Positions 16,780 to 24,770 of a stretch of 44,555 nucleotides of DNA are shown piece after piece. The stretch spans positions 1 through 44,555 of the forward strand of contig DHFT01000005.1 of the NCBI GenBank assembly GCA_002402375.1. Direction: 5' to 3'. How positions within the stretch are numbered: position 1 is the first letter of the stretch; every line of letters begins with the position of its first letter. A program made the position numbers and the translations under genes. The notes under the pieces are model-generated. The model did not search any database. It was not told the origin of the DNA and worked only from the letters and a program-made list of their open reading frames with translations. This DNA is from Elusimicrobia bacterium UBA4817 (GTDB lineage: Bacteria > Elusimicrobiota > UBA8919).

Positions 16780-18366
16780 GTGATAAAAATTCTTGTTTCC
16801 GACCCGTTGGCGAAAGAGGGCATAGAAGTCCTGAAAAAAAATCCGGAATTTTCCGTTGATGTCCGAACCGGGCTTAAGCCGGAAGAACTTTTACAGATTA
16901 TCGGAAATTACGACGGACTTTTAGTGAGAAGCGAAACAAAGGTTACAAATGTCATTCTGAGCGAAGCGAAGAATCTCAAAATTATCGGTCGCGCCGGGAC
17001 CGGCGTTGACAACATAGACGTCAAAGAGGCGTCAAAAAAAGGCATTGTCGTTATGAACGTTCCCGGCGGCAATACGATTTCCGCCGCCGAGCATACCGTT
17101 TCAATGCTTCTTGCTTTGTCCCGAAATATTCCGCAGGCGAACGCATCGCTTAAAAAATGCGAATGGAAGAAAAAAGAGTTCGTCGGAGTTGAGGTTTTCG
17201 GAAAAACGGTCGGAATTATCGGATTTGGAAAAATCGGAGTTGAAGTAGCAAAACGGCTTCTATCGTTCGGAACGGAAGTGCTTGTTTATGACCCGTTTGT
17301 TTCAAAAGAACGTGCCGGACAACTTGGAGTGGAGTCGGTTTCATTAGACGAACTTTTTGCAAATTCGGATTACATTACGGTTCACACTCCTAAAACCGAG
17401 CAGACAAAAAATCTGATAAACGCCGAGACAATTAAAAAGATGAAAGACGGTGTCCGCATAATAAACTGCGCCCGCGGCGGACTTATTGACGAAAAAGCGC
17501 TTGCCGATGCCTTAAAATCAGGAAAAGTTAAAGGCGCTGCACTGGATGTTTTTGAAAAAGAGCCGTTATGCGAATCGCCTTTTTTTGAGATGAATAATGT
17601 TATAATGACTCCGCATTTAGGGGCTTCCACCGAGGAAGCACAAACAAATGTTTCCGTTGAAATTGCAAAACAACTTATTGAATTTTTTACAAACGGCACA
17701 ATCAGAAATGCCGTTAATTTTCCGTATATTCCCGCCGAGATACTTCAAAAGATGCAGCCGTATATTACACTTTCCGAGAAACTTGGCTCGTTTGCCTCGC
17801 AGTTTTCCGGCGGGCGGATTTCATCCGTTGAAATTGAATACTCGGGGGAAGTAGCGAAGTATGACTTATCGCCATTAACGATTTCCGCGGTAAAAGGAGT
17901 GCTTGACCCTGTCAGCGAAACGGGTCTTTTGAATTTTATAAATGCTTCTTTTATCGCGAAGGAGAAAGGCATAAAAGTAACGGAGACAAGAATTCCGGCC
18001 TCCTTAGATTTTACCAATCTTATAAATATAAAATTGAAAACGGAAACGGCGGAAAATGTAATCGCCGGCACCGTCTTCGGAAAAAATGAGTTAAGGATTG
18101 TAAAAATCAACGATTATTACGTTGATGTTGAGCCGACGGAAAACATACTTATCTTTTCAAATATGGACAAGCCCGGTGTTATCGGAAAAATCGGAGCGCT
18201 CCTCGGTAAAAACTCAATTAATATCGCATCTATGGAAGTAGGCAGAAAAACCGCCGGCAGCGATGCGATTACAATTGTAAATGTTGACTCTGATATTCCT
18301 GAAAAAGTCCTTACCGAAATAAAAAACCAGCCGGAAATTAAAAACGTAAAGATGATAAAATTATGA
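16780..18366 (+). CDS. serA: D-3-phosphoglycerate dehydrogenase, long form with ACT domain
   Basis: 528 residues, the length of the ASB-plus-ACT form. The NAD site is GKTVGIIGFGKIGVEVAKR near residue 142. Catalytic-region motifs are INCARGGLIDEKAL near 228 and PHLGASTEEAQ near 283. The intervening ASB domain covers about 320-450, and the ACT domain ends the protein (NILIFSNMDKPGVIGKIGALLG). It starts serine synthesis from 3-phosphoglycerate. The start is GTG at 16780 with AGAAGG upstream. Residues about 58-66 (VILSEAKNL) are encoded by a dispersed repeat identical to one in the hydrogenase protease gene. It overlaps the aconitase gene by ATGA. Confidence 0.95.
   Translation: MIKILVSDPLAKEGIEVLKKNPEFSVDVRTGLKPEELLQIIGNYDGLLVRSETKVTNVILSEAKNLKIIGRAGTGVDNIDVKEASKKGIVVMNVPGGNTISAAEHTVSMLLALSRNIPQANASLKKCEWKKKEFVGVEVFGKTVGIIGFGKIGVEVAKRLLSFGTEVLVYDPFVSKERAGQLGVESVSLDELFANSDYITVHTPKTEQTKNLINAETIKKMKDGVRIINCARGGLIDEKALADALKSGKVKGAALDVFEKEPLCESPFFEMNNVIMTPHLGASTEEAQTNVSVEIAKQLIEFFTNGTIRNAVNFPYIPAEILQKMQPYITLSEKLGSFASQFSGGRISSVEIEYSGEVAKYDLSPLTISAVKGVLDPVSETGLLNFINASFIAKEKGIKVTETRIPASLDFTNLINIKLKTETAENVIAGTVFGKNELRIVKINDYYVDVEPTENILIFSNMDKPGVIGKIGALLGKNSINIASMEVGRKTAGSDAITIVNVDSDIPEKVLTEIKNQPEIKNVKMIKL
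16951..16977 (+). repeat. 27-bp dispersed repeat half-element inside serA
   Basis: GTCATTCTGAGCGAAGCG plus GAAGAATCTC. It is identical over 27 bases to 34326-34352 and matches the left arm of the palindrome at 38408-38486. It is read in frame as VILSEAKNL. Confidence 0.8.
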
Positions 18367-20267
18367 AAAAAAATCTTACGCTTACGCAAAAAATTATTGA
18401 AAAACATTTGTTGGAAGGCAAACTTGTTGCCGGAGAGGAAATCGGTATCAGAATTGACCAGACGCTTACTCAGGACGCCACCGGAACGCTTGCATATCTT
18501 GAATTTGAAGCGATGGGCGTAGAAAAAATAAAAACGAAACTTTCCGTCTCATACATTGACCACAACACTTTACAGACAGGTTTTGAGAATGCAGATGACC
18601 ATAAATTTTTGCAGACGATAGCACAGAAATACGGTCTGTATTTTTCTCCCAACGGCAACGGTGTTTGTCATCAGGTGCATTTAGAAAGATTTGGAGTCCC
18701 CGGCGAAACGCTTATCGGTTCCGACTCACACACGCCGACGGCAGGTGCCTTGGGAATGCTTGCAATAGGCGTCGGCGGATTGGATGTCGCTTATGCACTT
18801 GCAACCGGAAGATTTTATTTGAAGATGCCGAAAGTCATAAATGTGAAACTTTCCGGGAAACTAACAGGGTGGGCATCGGCGAAAGATGTTATTCTTGAAC
18901 TTTTAAGACGGCTGACGGTAAAAGGTGGTGTTGGAAAAATTTTTGAATATACCGGCTCCGGTATAAAAACGCTTTCCGTTTATGAGAGAGCAACAATTAC
19001 AAATATGGGTGCGGAACTGGGTTTGACGACATCAATTTTTCCGTCGGATGAACAGACAAAAAAGTTCCTTAAACTGCAAAAAAGGGAAAAAGATTTTGTG
19101 GAAATTTCCGCAGATAAAAATGCCGAATACGATGAGACAATAGAAATTGATTTATCAAAAATTGTTCCGCTTATCGCATGTCCGCATTCACCGGACAATG
19201 TTAAGCAGGTTTCTGAAATCAGAGATGTTTTCCTTGACCAAATTGTAATCGGTTCTTGTACCAATTCATCGTTGGCGGATTTACTCCTTGTAGCAAAAAT
19301 CTTAAAAGGTAAAAAAGTAAAAGTTCCGACGCTTATTTCTCCCGGTTCCAAACAGGTTTTGGCGAATCTTATTAAATCGGGCGCGATGTCCGATTTGGTT
19401 TCAAGCGGAGTGCGAGTGTTAGAGCCCGCCTGCGGGCCTTGTATAGGAATGGGCTGTGCTCCCGTTTCGGGTGGAGTAACTTTAAGAACATTCAATAGAA
19501 ATTTTAAGGGCAGAAGCGGAACGGATGATGCGGAGATTTACATTTCCAGCCCCGTTGTGGCTGCGTTTTCTGCACTAACCGGAAAAATTACTTCTCCGGC
19601 GGGGAAAGTGCCAAAAGCGGAAGTTCCGAAAAAAATTGAGATAATGAATGATTTGATAATTCATCCTAACAAAAGTGGAACAAATGTTCCACTTTACAGA
19701 GGTAAAAATATAAAGCCGATTGAGAAATTTCCGGAGTTAGAAAATACGTCCGCCGGAGAAGTTGTGCTGAAATTAAATGACAACATTACAACCGACGATA
19801 TAATTCCTGCCGGCGCAAAAATTCTTCCGCTTCGTTCAAATATTCCCGCAATATCGGAATATGTTTTCACGAAGATTGATTCGAGTTTTGTTGCTCGCGC
19901 GAAGGAAAAAAACGGAGGTATTATCGTTGCCGGTGAAAATTATGGGCAGGGTTCTTCCAGAGAGCATGCGGCTCTGTGTCCGAAACATCTCGGCATAAAA
20001 GCAATCATTGCAAAATCTTTCGCTCGGATTCATAAATCAAATCTTGTTAATTTTGGAGTGATGCCTTTGATTTTTGCAAATCCGCCGGATTATAATCGGA
20101 TAGATATGTCGGACCAACTTGAAATAGAAGATGTAAAGAGTTTATCGTCTCAAAAAACTCTGACGGTGAAAAATATCACGAAAAACTTTTCTTTTAAGGT
20201 TATCCACGATTTGACAGAAAGACAGTTAAAAATACTTCTCTCAGGCGGGTTGCTGAACTGTCTCTGA
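18363..20267 (+). CDS. Aconitate hydratase
   Basis: 634 residues, the shorter aconitase type in which all four domains are in one chain. Cluster ligands are the Cys of IGSCTNSSLADLL near residue 298 and the two of PACGPCIGMGCAP near 358. Substrate-site motifs SDSHTPTAGALG near 120 and GENYGQGSSREHAALCPKHLG near 520 are present. It interconverts citrate and isocitrate, feeding 2-oxoglutarate for the GS, GOGAT and GDH encoded upstream. No citrate synthase or isocitrate dehydrogenase is in view. It overlaps serA by four bases and is the last gene of the nitrogen block. Confidence 0.9.
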   Translation: MKKNLTLTQKIIEKHLLEGKLVAGEEIGIRIDQTLTQDATGTLAYLEFEAMGVEKIKTKLSVSYIDHNTLQTGFENADDHKFLQTIAQKYGLYFSPNGNGVCHQVHLERFGVPGETLIGSDSHTPTAGALGMLAIGVGGLDVAYALATGRFYLKMPKVINVKLSGKLTGWASAKDVILELLRRLTVKGGVGKIFEYTGSGIKTLSVYERATITNMGAELGLTTSIFPSDEQTKKFLKLQKREKDFVEISADKNAEYDETIEIDLSKIVPLIACPHSPDNVKQVSEIRDVFLDQIVIGSCTNSSLADLLLVAKILKGKKVKVPTLISPGSKQVLANLIKSGAMSDLVSSGVRVLEPACGPCIGMGCAPVSGGVTLRTFNRNFKGRSGTDDAEIYISSPVVAAFSALTGKITSPAGKVPKAEVPKKIEIMNDLIIHPNKSGTNVPLYRGKNIKPIEKFPELENTSAGEVVLKLNDNITTDDIIPAGAKILPLRSNIPAISEYVFTKIDSSFVARAKEKNGGIIVAGENYGQGSSREHAALCPKHLGIKAIIAKSFARIHKSNLVNFGVMPLIFANPPDYNRIDMSDQLEIEDVKSLSSQKTLTVKNITKNFSFKVIHDLTERQLKILLSGGLLNCL

Positions 20268-20365
20268 TTTTTGCTGTCCTGCTCTTGCCAAAGTTTTTTT
20301 TCTTTTGAGTCGTCTCAAATATCTCTTCCTTATCTGTTGTCTTCTTGTCTCTTGCTTTCTCTTGC

Positions 20366-21883
20366 TCATTTTTCTTCTTCCTCCTTAAATGCAAAGACGG
20401 TAAATGTGTATAAATCGGCATTTCCTTTTTTCCAAGCGTCCGGCTCAAGTCCTGCTTTCTGCCGGCACAACTCAGACAGAAATGCCTCCTTTTTTGAAAG
20501 TTCGGGATGCTCCCAAACCTGAGGGAGAAACAGCCCGGAACGAGCCCCCTTTTTTACTACAACACCATGCTTGCCTTCAATAATCTCAGTTGCCGCCGAT
20601 ATTTTTTTCAACGGCGATAAAACCGAAATTTCAATTTTCAAATCTTTCAGTTCATTTTTTGTAACAGGAGGGAATCTATGATCTTCAACCGCGGCGGCGA
20701 TTGCCAGTTGTGTTACCGCCTCATAAATAGGCATTCTTGCCTCGGTAGTTCCGATGCATCCCCGCAGGTAATGATTTTTTTCAAGCGTAACAAACACCGC
20801 CCCATCATTTAGTAATTCAGAATTTGTCGTCGTAAATTTTGGAATTTTTCCATCGGTTAGATAACTCTCAATAGATTGCCTTGCAATTTTCAGAAGTTCT
20901 TTCTGCGATTCTTTTTTTAACGAGAATTCTTTTTCTTCTACCTTCTCACTTCTACCTTCTACCCTTTTACCCGTTTTCACAAACGCCGCCGCTCCGTAAC
21001 CGACAACCCTGTTCGCATCTCCGTAAGAGGATGCCGCAGAGTTTGAATAATTTATTATAACGGATTTATCCGCACCCAAAATTTTTGATGTTTCCATAAC
21101 GGTTAGAACAGCAGGAAGTCCGCAGAGTGTACAGTGCAGTTCTGTAATTCCTTTTGATAGCCATTTTTCATCTGCCCGTATCAATTCCGACGGATTAAAT
21201 TTTTCTATTGTTTTAAGAATATCTTTATCAACCATTTCAGCATCCTTTTTTGCAGGATAATGAGTCATATCTGTTGATGCAACAAGCAGAATAGATTTTT
21301 TAGATGCGCCGATTGTTCTTGCGATTATTTTCGCAACATCTTTATAAGATTGTTCATCGTTTATGAGAACAGCCACGATTTTGAAATTTTTGATTACGGT
21401 TTGTAAAAAAGGAAGTTGAACTTCTAATGAATGCTCCGGGATATGGACATTATTGTTTGACTGAATTATTTTTGATGATAACAGTTCTTTTGTAAGTTGT
21501 TCATCAATTGCAATCTCTCCGAGCGGGGTTGAAAAATTTCCGCCAGTCCATATTGCAGCGCCTTTAACCGGATAATTATGACTTGAACCGATTAAAATTA
21601 CCGTCTCAAATTTTTCGCCTTCAACTTGTTTATACGACCACGCTGCCGTTTGTCCCGAAAACACATAGCCCGCGTGCGGCGAAATCAATCCGATAATTTT
21701 GCCGTTTAAGTTCTGTTTTTTTGTTTTTGACAAAAATTCGCCAATCATTTTTGAAAGTTCGTTTTTATTTGCTGGATAAAACTGTCCTGCTACTGCTGGT
21801 ATCCGTGTCACCACATCCTCCTTGCCCGCCAAAGTCGTAGTAAGTATAAGCAACAACAAAGATAGATTTAAAAAACGCCTCAC
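20366..21883 (-). CDS. MEMO-AMMECR1 fusion protein (AmmeMemoRadiSam components B and A)
   Basis: 505 residues from the preferred GTG start. A hydrophobic N-terminus (RRFLNLSLLLLILTTTLAG) looks like a signal peptide or anchor. The MEMO domain follows (residues about 25-310; PAVAGQFYPAN, ISPHAGYVFSG, GSSHNYPVKG, STDMTHYP, LHCTLCGLPAVL, carrying the conserved His and Cys). The AMMECR1 domain covers about 330-500 (LRGCIGTTEARMPIYEAV, AVEDHRFPPVTKNEL). The family partner, a radical SAM protein, is not in this window, and the function is unknown. An upstream in-frame TTG at 21919 coincides with a consensus -35 box, so I start at GTG 21883, at or next to the expected transcription start. The linker between domains is encoded by CTTCTAC-type heptamers. 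Confidence 0.8.
   Translation of the reverse strand: MRRFLNLSLLLLILTTTLAGKEDVVTRIPAVAGQFYPANKNELSKMIGEFLSKTKKQNLNGKIIGLISPHAGYVFSGQTAAWSYKQVEGEKFETVILIGSSHNYPVKGAAIWTGGNFSTPLGEIAIDEQLTKELLSSKIIQSNNNVHIPEHSLEVQLPFLQTVIKNFKIVAVLINDEQSYKDVAKIIARTIGASKKSILLVASTDMTHYPAKKDAEMVDKDILKTIEKFNPSELIRADEKWLSKGITELHCTLCGLPAVLTVMETSKILGADKSVIINYSNSAASSYGDANRVVGYGAAAFVKTGKRVEGRSEKVEEKEFSLKKESQKELLKIARQSIESYLTDGKIPKFTTTNSELLNDGAVFVTLEKNHYLRGCIGTTEARMPIYEAVTQLAIAAAVEDHRFPPVTKNELKDLKIEISVLSPLKKISAATEIIEGKHGVVVKKGARSGLFLPQVWEHPELSKKEAFLSELCRQKAGLEPDAWKKGNADLYTFTVFAFKEEEEK
20935..20962 (+). repeat. Heptamer array (CTTCTAC)x4 in the MEMO-AMMECR1 linker
   Basis: Four degenerate heptamers CTTCTAC/CTTCTCA lie exactly in the linker between the MEMO and AMMECR1 domains, which reads KRVEGRSEKVEEKEF on the minus strand. 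Confidence 0.7.
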
Positions 21884-21890
21884 AATAAAG

Positions 21891-21919
21891 ATTTTATAAT
21901 TTTTTGGTAATAATGTCAA
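21891..21919 (-). promoter_or_regulatory. Promoter of the MEMO-AMMECR1 gene
   Basis: On the minus strand TTGACA (21919-21914) and TAAAAT (21896-21891) are 17 bases apart. The expected start point is about 21884, directly before GTG 21883, implying a leaderless message. Confidence 0.7.
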
Positions 21920-21940
21920 GCATATATATTAAAAAAATCC

Positions 21941-21969
21941 TTGACAAAATTACCGATATTTTATACAAT
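21941..21969 (+). promoter_or_regulatory. Promoter of the hydrogenase operon
   Basis: TTGACA 21941-21946 and TACAAT 21964-21969 are separated by 17 bases. The expected start point is about 21976, only about five bases before the ATG at 21981. It diverges from the MEMO promoter. Confidence 0.85.
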
Positions 21970-21980
21970 TTTAAAAATTT

Positions 21981-22979
21981 ATGGAAGTCAGGTATATTAA
22001 CAATAACAATTGGCAGAATTTCCTTCTCAACCAGATTGAGAAATATAATATTTTTTCTCTTTTTGAACAAGGAGATGCGGATTATAATTATGCAATGCTA
22101 TCTTCCGAAAATCTCAAGGATACTGTTTTGGGAAAATACCGGTCAATAGTACCGATAAAATCATTTTTCTTTCCGTCTTCGGAAAAAATCCTACCGTTTA
22201 ATAAAAAAAAACCGCAGATTATAATCGGCGTGAAAGCGTGCGAGCTTGCCCATCTTCGGCTTCTTGATGCAATGTTTTTAGGCGGTGAATACAAAGACCC
22301 TGTCTACGAAGAAGCAAGAAAAAATACGGTGCTCATTTCTGCCGACTGTTCATCGGCGAAGGATTGTTGTTTCTGTTCAATTATAGAAGGCGCTCCGTAT
22401 CCTACATATGGATTTGATATAAATCTCAGACCTGTTAAAAACGGTTTTGTCGCAGAAATTTTAACAGATGCGGGAAAGGCGCTTGTTGAAAACAACGATT
22501 CGTTTTTCCAGTCGGCGGTTGACGACCATCTTGCCGAGACGGAAAAAAACAGAGTTAATGTTAATGAACTTGTCATAAAAATAAATAAAGATTTTAATTT
22601 CGCGAAAGCACTTGACGAAGCCGTGAAACCGCCGGAAACGGATTTGTGGAAGGAAGTTGCAAAGGAATGCGTTGAGTGCGGCGGTTGCAGATTTGCCTGT
22701 TCAACCTGCTATTGTTTTTTAATCGGCGAGCAGAAAAATTTTGAGAAATTTCGTCTTTGGGATGCCTGCCAGTTTAAGGGCTATGCCCGTGTGGCCGGCG
22801 GGGGAAATCCCAGACCGAGCAAACCGTTGAGATACAGAAATTTGTATTCCTGTAAAATAAATTATCGCCGTCAAAATTTTGGTTTTTATGCATGTACCGG
22901 CTGTGGCAGGTGCATTGATGTCTGTCCCGCGGAAATAGACATAAGGAAAGTTCTTACAAAACTTAGCGAAACAAAATGA
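21981..22979 (+). CDS. Iron-sulfur subunit, sulfhydrogenase beta-like (HydB/AsrA family)
   Basis: 332 residues. The C-terminal half carries two [4Fe-4S] motifs: CVECGGCRFACSTCYCF near residue 231 and CTGCGRCIDVCP near 306. The middle has IIGVKACELAHLRLLDAMF and SADCSSAKDCCFC, typical of this family. In sulfhydrogenases and group 3b hydrogenases the beta subunit carries electrons between the FAD-containing gamma subunit and the hydrogenase core. It is the first gene of the operon, and the message would be almost leaderless with no Shine-Dalgarno sequence. AsrA of anaerobic sulfite reductase is a homologue, but the neighbours favour the hydrogenase role. Confidence 0.85.
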   Translation: MEVRYINNNNWQNFLLNQIEKYNIFSLFEQGDADYNYAMLSSENLKDTVLGKYRSIVPIKSFFFPSSEKILPFNKKKPQIIIGVKACELAHLRLLDAMFLGGEYKDPVYEEARKNTVLISADCSSAKDCCFCSIIEGAPYPTYGFDINLRPVKNGFVAEILTDAGKALVENNDSFFQSAVDDHLAETEKNRVNVNELVIKINKDFNFAKALDEAVKPPETDLWKEVAKECVECGGCRFACSTCYCFLIGEQKNFEKFRLWDACQFKGYARVAGGGNPRPSKPLRYRNLYSCKINYRRQNFGFYACTGCGRCIDVCPAEIDIRKVLTKLSETK

Positions 22980-22981
22980 AT

Positions 22982-23093
22982 GTCGCTCGCAAGCAAATTT
23001 TTTTGAGACACTCGTTAGAACTCGTTCTGCAATTTGCTCCTGTTGGGTATAGGTCGCAAATTGAGGCTCTTCAAAAATTTCTTGCTCACGCCG
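22982..23093 (+). repeat. Palindromic intergenic element in the hydrogenase operon, copy 1
   Basis: It runs from GTCGCTCGCAAGCAAATTT to AAATTTCTTGCTCACG with partly complementary ends, and it is the short form of the element at 5405-5565, without GGGACT modules. It fills the gap between the two diaphorase genes. Confidence 0.75.
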
Positions 23094-23111
23094 GTTGAAA
23101 ATGGTTGGAAA

Positions 23112-23930
23112 ATGAAAAATATCTATCAGTCAATAAAATCGGAAGTGCTGAAAATTACCGACGAAAGTTCTAACATAAAAACAATTACGGTAAAACCGTC
23201 GGAAAAGTTTTCTTTCGTAACCGGACAATTTATAGAATTATCTCTTGACGGCATTGGCGAGGCGCCTTTTACCCCGTCTTCGTCGCCATATCAGACAGAG
23301 ACGATAGATGTTACTATAATGAAAGCGGGTTATGTGACTGAAAAGATTCACCAGTTGAAAAAAGGCGCTCTTGTCGGTATTCGCGGGCCCTACGGCAAGG
23401 GCTACCCGATTGAAGAAATGTTCAATAAAGAGATTTTGATTTTAGGCGGCGGTGTCGGGATGGCTCCGCTGCGGTCGTTCCTTTTGACTCTAATAAAACA
23501 AATTGATAAATTTAAAAAAATTATTTTGTGTTACGGTGCTAAAAGTCCCGACGATATTATTTACAAGTCCGAATTTGAAAAATGGAAAAAGATAAAGAAA
23601 CTTAACATATTGAGAAGTGTTGATAAGTGTCCCGCCGGTGTTTGGAAAGAAGACATCGGGGTTGTAACCTGTCTTTTGGATAAGGCGAAGTTTGATTTAA
23701 AAAATGCGGTTTCAATTGTCTGCGGTCCGCCGATAATGATGAAGTTCGGCACTCGCAAACTTTTGGAATTGGGTTTTTTGCCGGAAAAGATATATCTTTC
23801 AATGGAAAAAAATATGTCATGTGGTCTCGGGAAATGCGGGCATTGTCAGTTAGGTCCATATTTTGTTTGCAAGGACGGACCGGTTTTTACTTACGATAAA
23901 ATAAAAGATTTTGAAGAGTTGTGGGATTAA
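23112..23930 (+). CDS. FAD/NAD(P)-binding subunit, sulfhydrogenase gamma-like
   Basis: 272 residues of the ferredoxin-NADP reductase fold. The FAD region contains FVTGQFIELSLDGIGEAPFTPSSSPYQ (flavin motif, residues about 33-60), the NAD(P) site is ILGGGVGMAPLRSFL near residue 112, and CGPPIMMKF is near 205. The C-terminal [2Fe-2S] loop is CGLGKCGHCQLGPYFVC near 235. It would exchange electrons between NAD(P)H and the beta subunit. The ATG at 23112 was chosen because upstream in-frame codons lie in the palindromic repeat and domain homology begins here. Confidence 0.88.
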   Translation: MKNIYQSIKSEVLKITDESSNIKTITVKPSEKFSFVTGQFIELSLDGIGEAPFTPSSSPYQTETIDVTIMKAGYVTEKIHQLKKGALVGIRGPYGKGYPIEEMFNKEILILGGGVGMAPLRSFLLTLIKQIDKFKKIILCYGAKSPDDIIYKSEFEKWKKIKKLNILRSVDKCPAGVWKEDIGVVTCLLDKAKFDLKNAVSIVCGPPIMMKFGTRKLLELGFLPEKIYLSMEKNMSCGLGKCGHCQLGPYFVCKDGPVFTYDKIKDFEELWD

Positions 23931-23931
23931 A

Positions 23932-24080
23932 GGTCGCTCGGGCATTGTCTCGCAGGACCGCGTCCCGCCTGTGCTGGCGCCCCTAAAGGGACTCCCTTTG
24001 GTCGCTCTCACTCGCACCGCTGAATGTTATAAGCCGTGCTCCGTGAAGTTCTGCTCAACAACACCCTCGCTCCACGGTTA
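23932..24080 (+). repeat. Palindromic intergenic element in the hydrogenase operon, copy 2
   Basis: It is homologous to the reverse complement of 215-338 over its full length, with an added CCCCTAAAGGGACT hairpin module at about 23981-24006. It lies between the gamma subunit and polyferredoxin genes. Nothing coding is seen. Confidence 0.75.
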
Positions 24081-24090
24081 AAAAGATTTT

Positions 24091-24585
24091 ATGTCAAAAA
24101 AAATTCTTATTGATTTGGAAAAATATTATAAAATTAAAAACTTTTCCGCGGAGTGCAGCTATTTTTATCATCAATTAACCGCCAATGATGCTCCAAAAAA
24201 CTGGGGAGTTGAAAAGCTTTTGGCAAAAGCGGCGCAGTACGTTATCTGCCGCCAGTGCCAGCGTGCCGACTGCATTATATCCTGCCCGAATGAGGCGCTT
24301 GAAAAAAATAAAGATGGTATTTTGCAGAGATATTCAATGAGATGTACATCCTGTAAATCCTGTTCGGTGGCGTGTCCGTTCGGGACGATTCATCTGGATA
24401 TTCTTCCGTATAAAACGTCGCAGTGCGATTATTGTGTCGGAAGGAGCAACGGCAAACCGCCTTTGTGCGTTGAGACGGACAAAACGGGAGTTTTAAGTTG
24501 GGTTGAAGCGGAAGAAGACGAACTTAAAAATATCTATAAAATATCCGATAAACTTTTGGTATATTCGTTGAAATGGAAGAAATAG
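24091..24585 (+). CDS. Polyferredoxin subunit of the hydrogenase
   Basis: 164 residues, HycB/CooF-like. Clusters are suggested by CRQCQRADCIISCP near residue 54, CTSCKSCSVACPFG near 90, and the CDYC ... C set near 110. It probably links the diaphorase pair to the [NiFe] core. There is no Shine-Dalgarno sequence. It is flanked on both sides by palindromic elements, unlike the tightly packed genes downstream. Confidence 0.85.
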   Translation: MSKKILIDLEKYYKIKNFSAECSYFYHQLTANDAPKNWGVEKLLAKAAQYVICRQCQRADCIISCPNEALEKNKDGILQRYSMRCTSCKSCSVACPFGTIHLDILPYKTSQCDYCVGRSNGKPPLCVETDKTGVLSWVEAEEDELKNIYKISDKLLVYSLKWKK

Positions 24586-24760
24586 TCGCTCGCAAGCAAA
24601 TTTCTTTGAATTTCGCTCGGCAGTAAATTTTTCAGACACGCTCAGCCGACCACCCTGTCGGCTTCGCTCTTATCGTCGCTCTTGAAAGCGTAGTCGCTCC
24701 TCAAGGGTCTTGATAAAATTTCTGCCTCGCTTGGATAGAAATTTCTTGCTTCGCTCCACG
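24585..24760 (+). repeat. Palindromic intergenic element in the hydrogenase operon, copy 3
   Basis: It starts GTCGCTCGCAAGCAAATTTC, contains the internal hairpin AGCCGAC/GTCGGCT (24644-24663) and a CGTCGCTC ... GAAAGCG block shared with 41227-41376, and ends AAATTTCTTGCTTCGCTCC. It separates the diaphorase/ferredoxin genes from the membrane module. Confidence 0.78.
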
Positions 24761-24770
24761 ATAAAAACAT

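Noticed and set aside
20268..20365. Terminator between the convergent aconitase and MEMO genes
   Set aside because: Only a weak TTGAG/CTCAA hairpin without a following T-run is present, and the region is simply pyrimidine-rich.
21884..21919. TTG at 21919 as start of the MEMO-AMMECR1 gene
   Set aside because: The codon is part of a consensus -35 box and the intervening codons cover the -10 box; the signal peptide begins at GTG 21883.
24644..24663. Hairpin AGCCGAC/GTCGGCT whose minus-strand loop AGGGTG also has A1 and G4 (also at 41284-41303)
   Set aside because: It is a single hairpin on the antisense strand inside a dispersed repeat, without a paired hairpin or T-run, so an ANTAR role is not supported.
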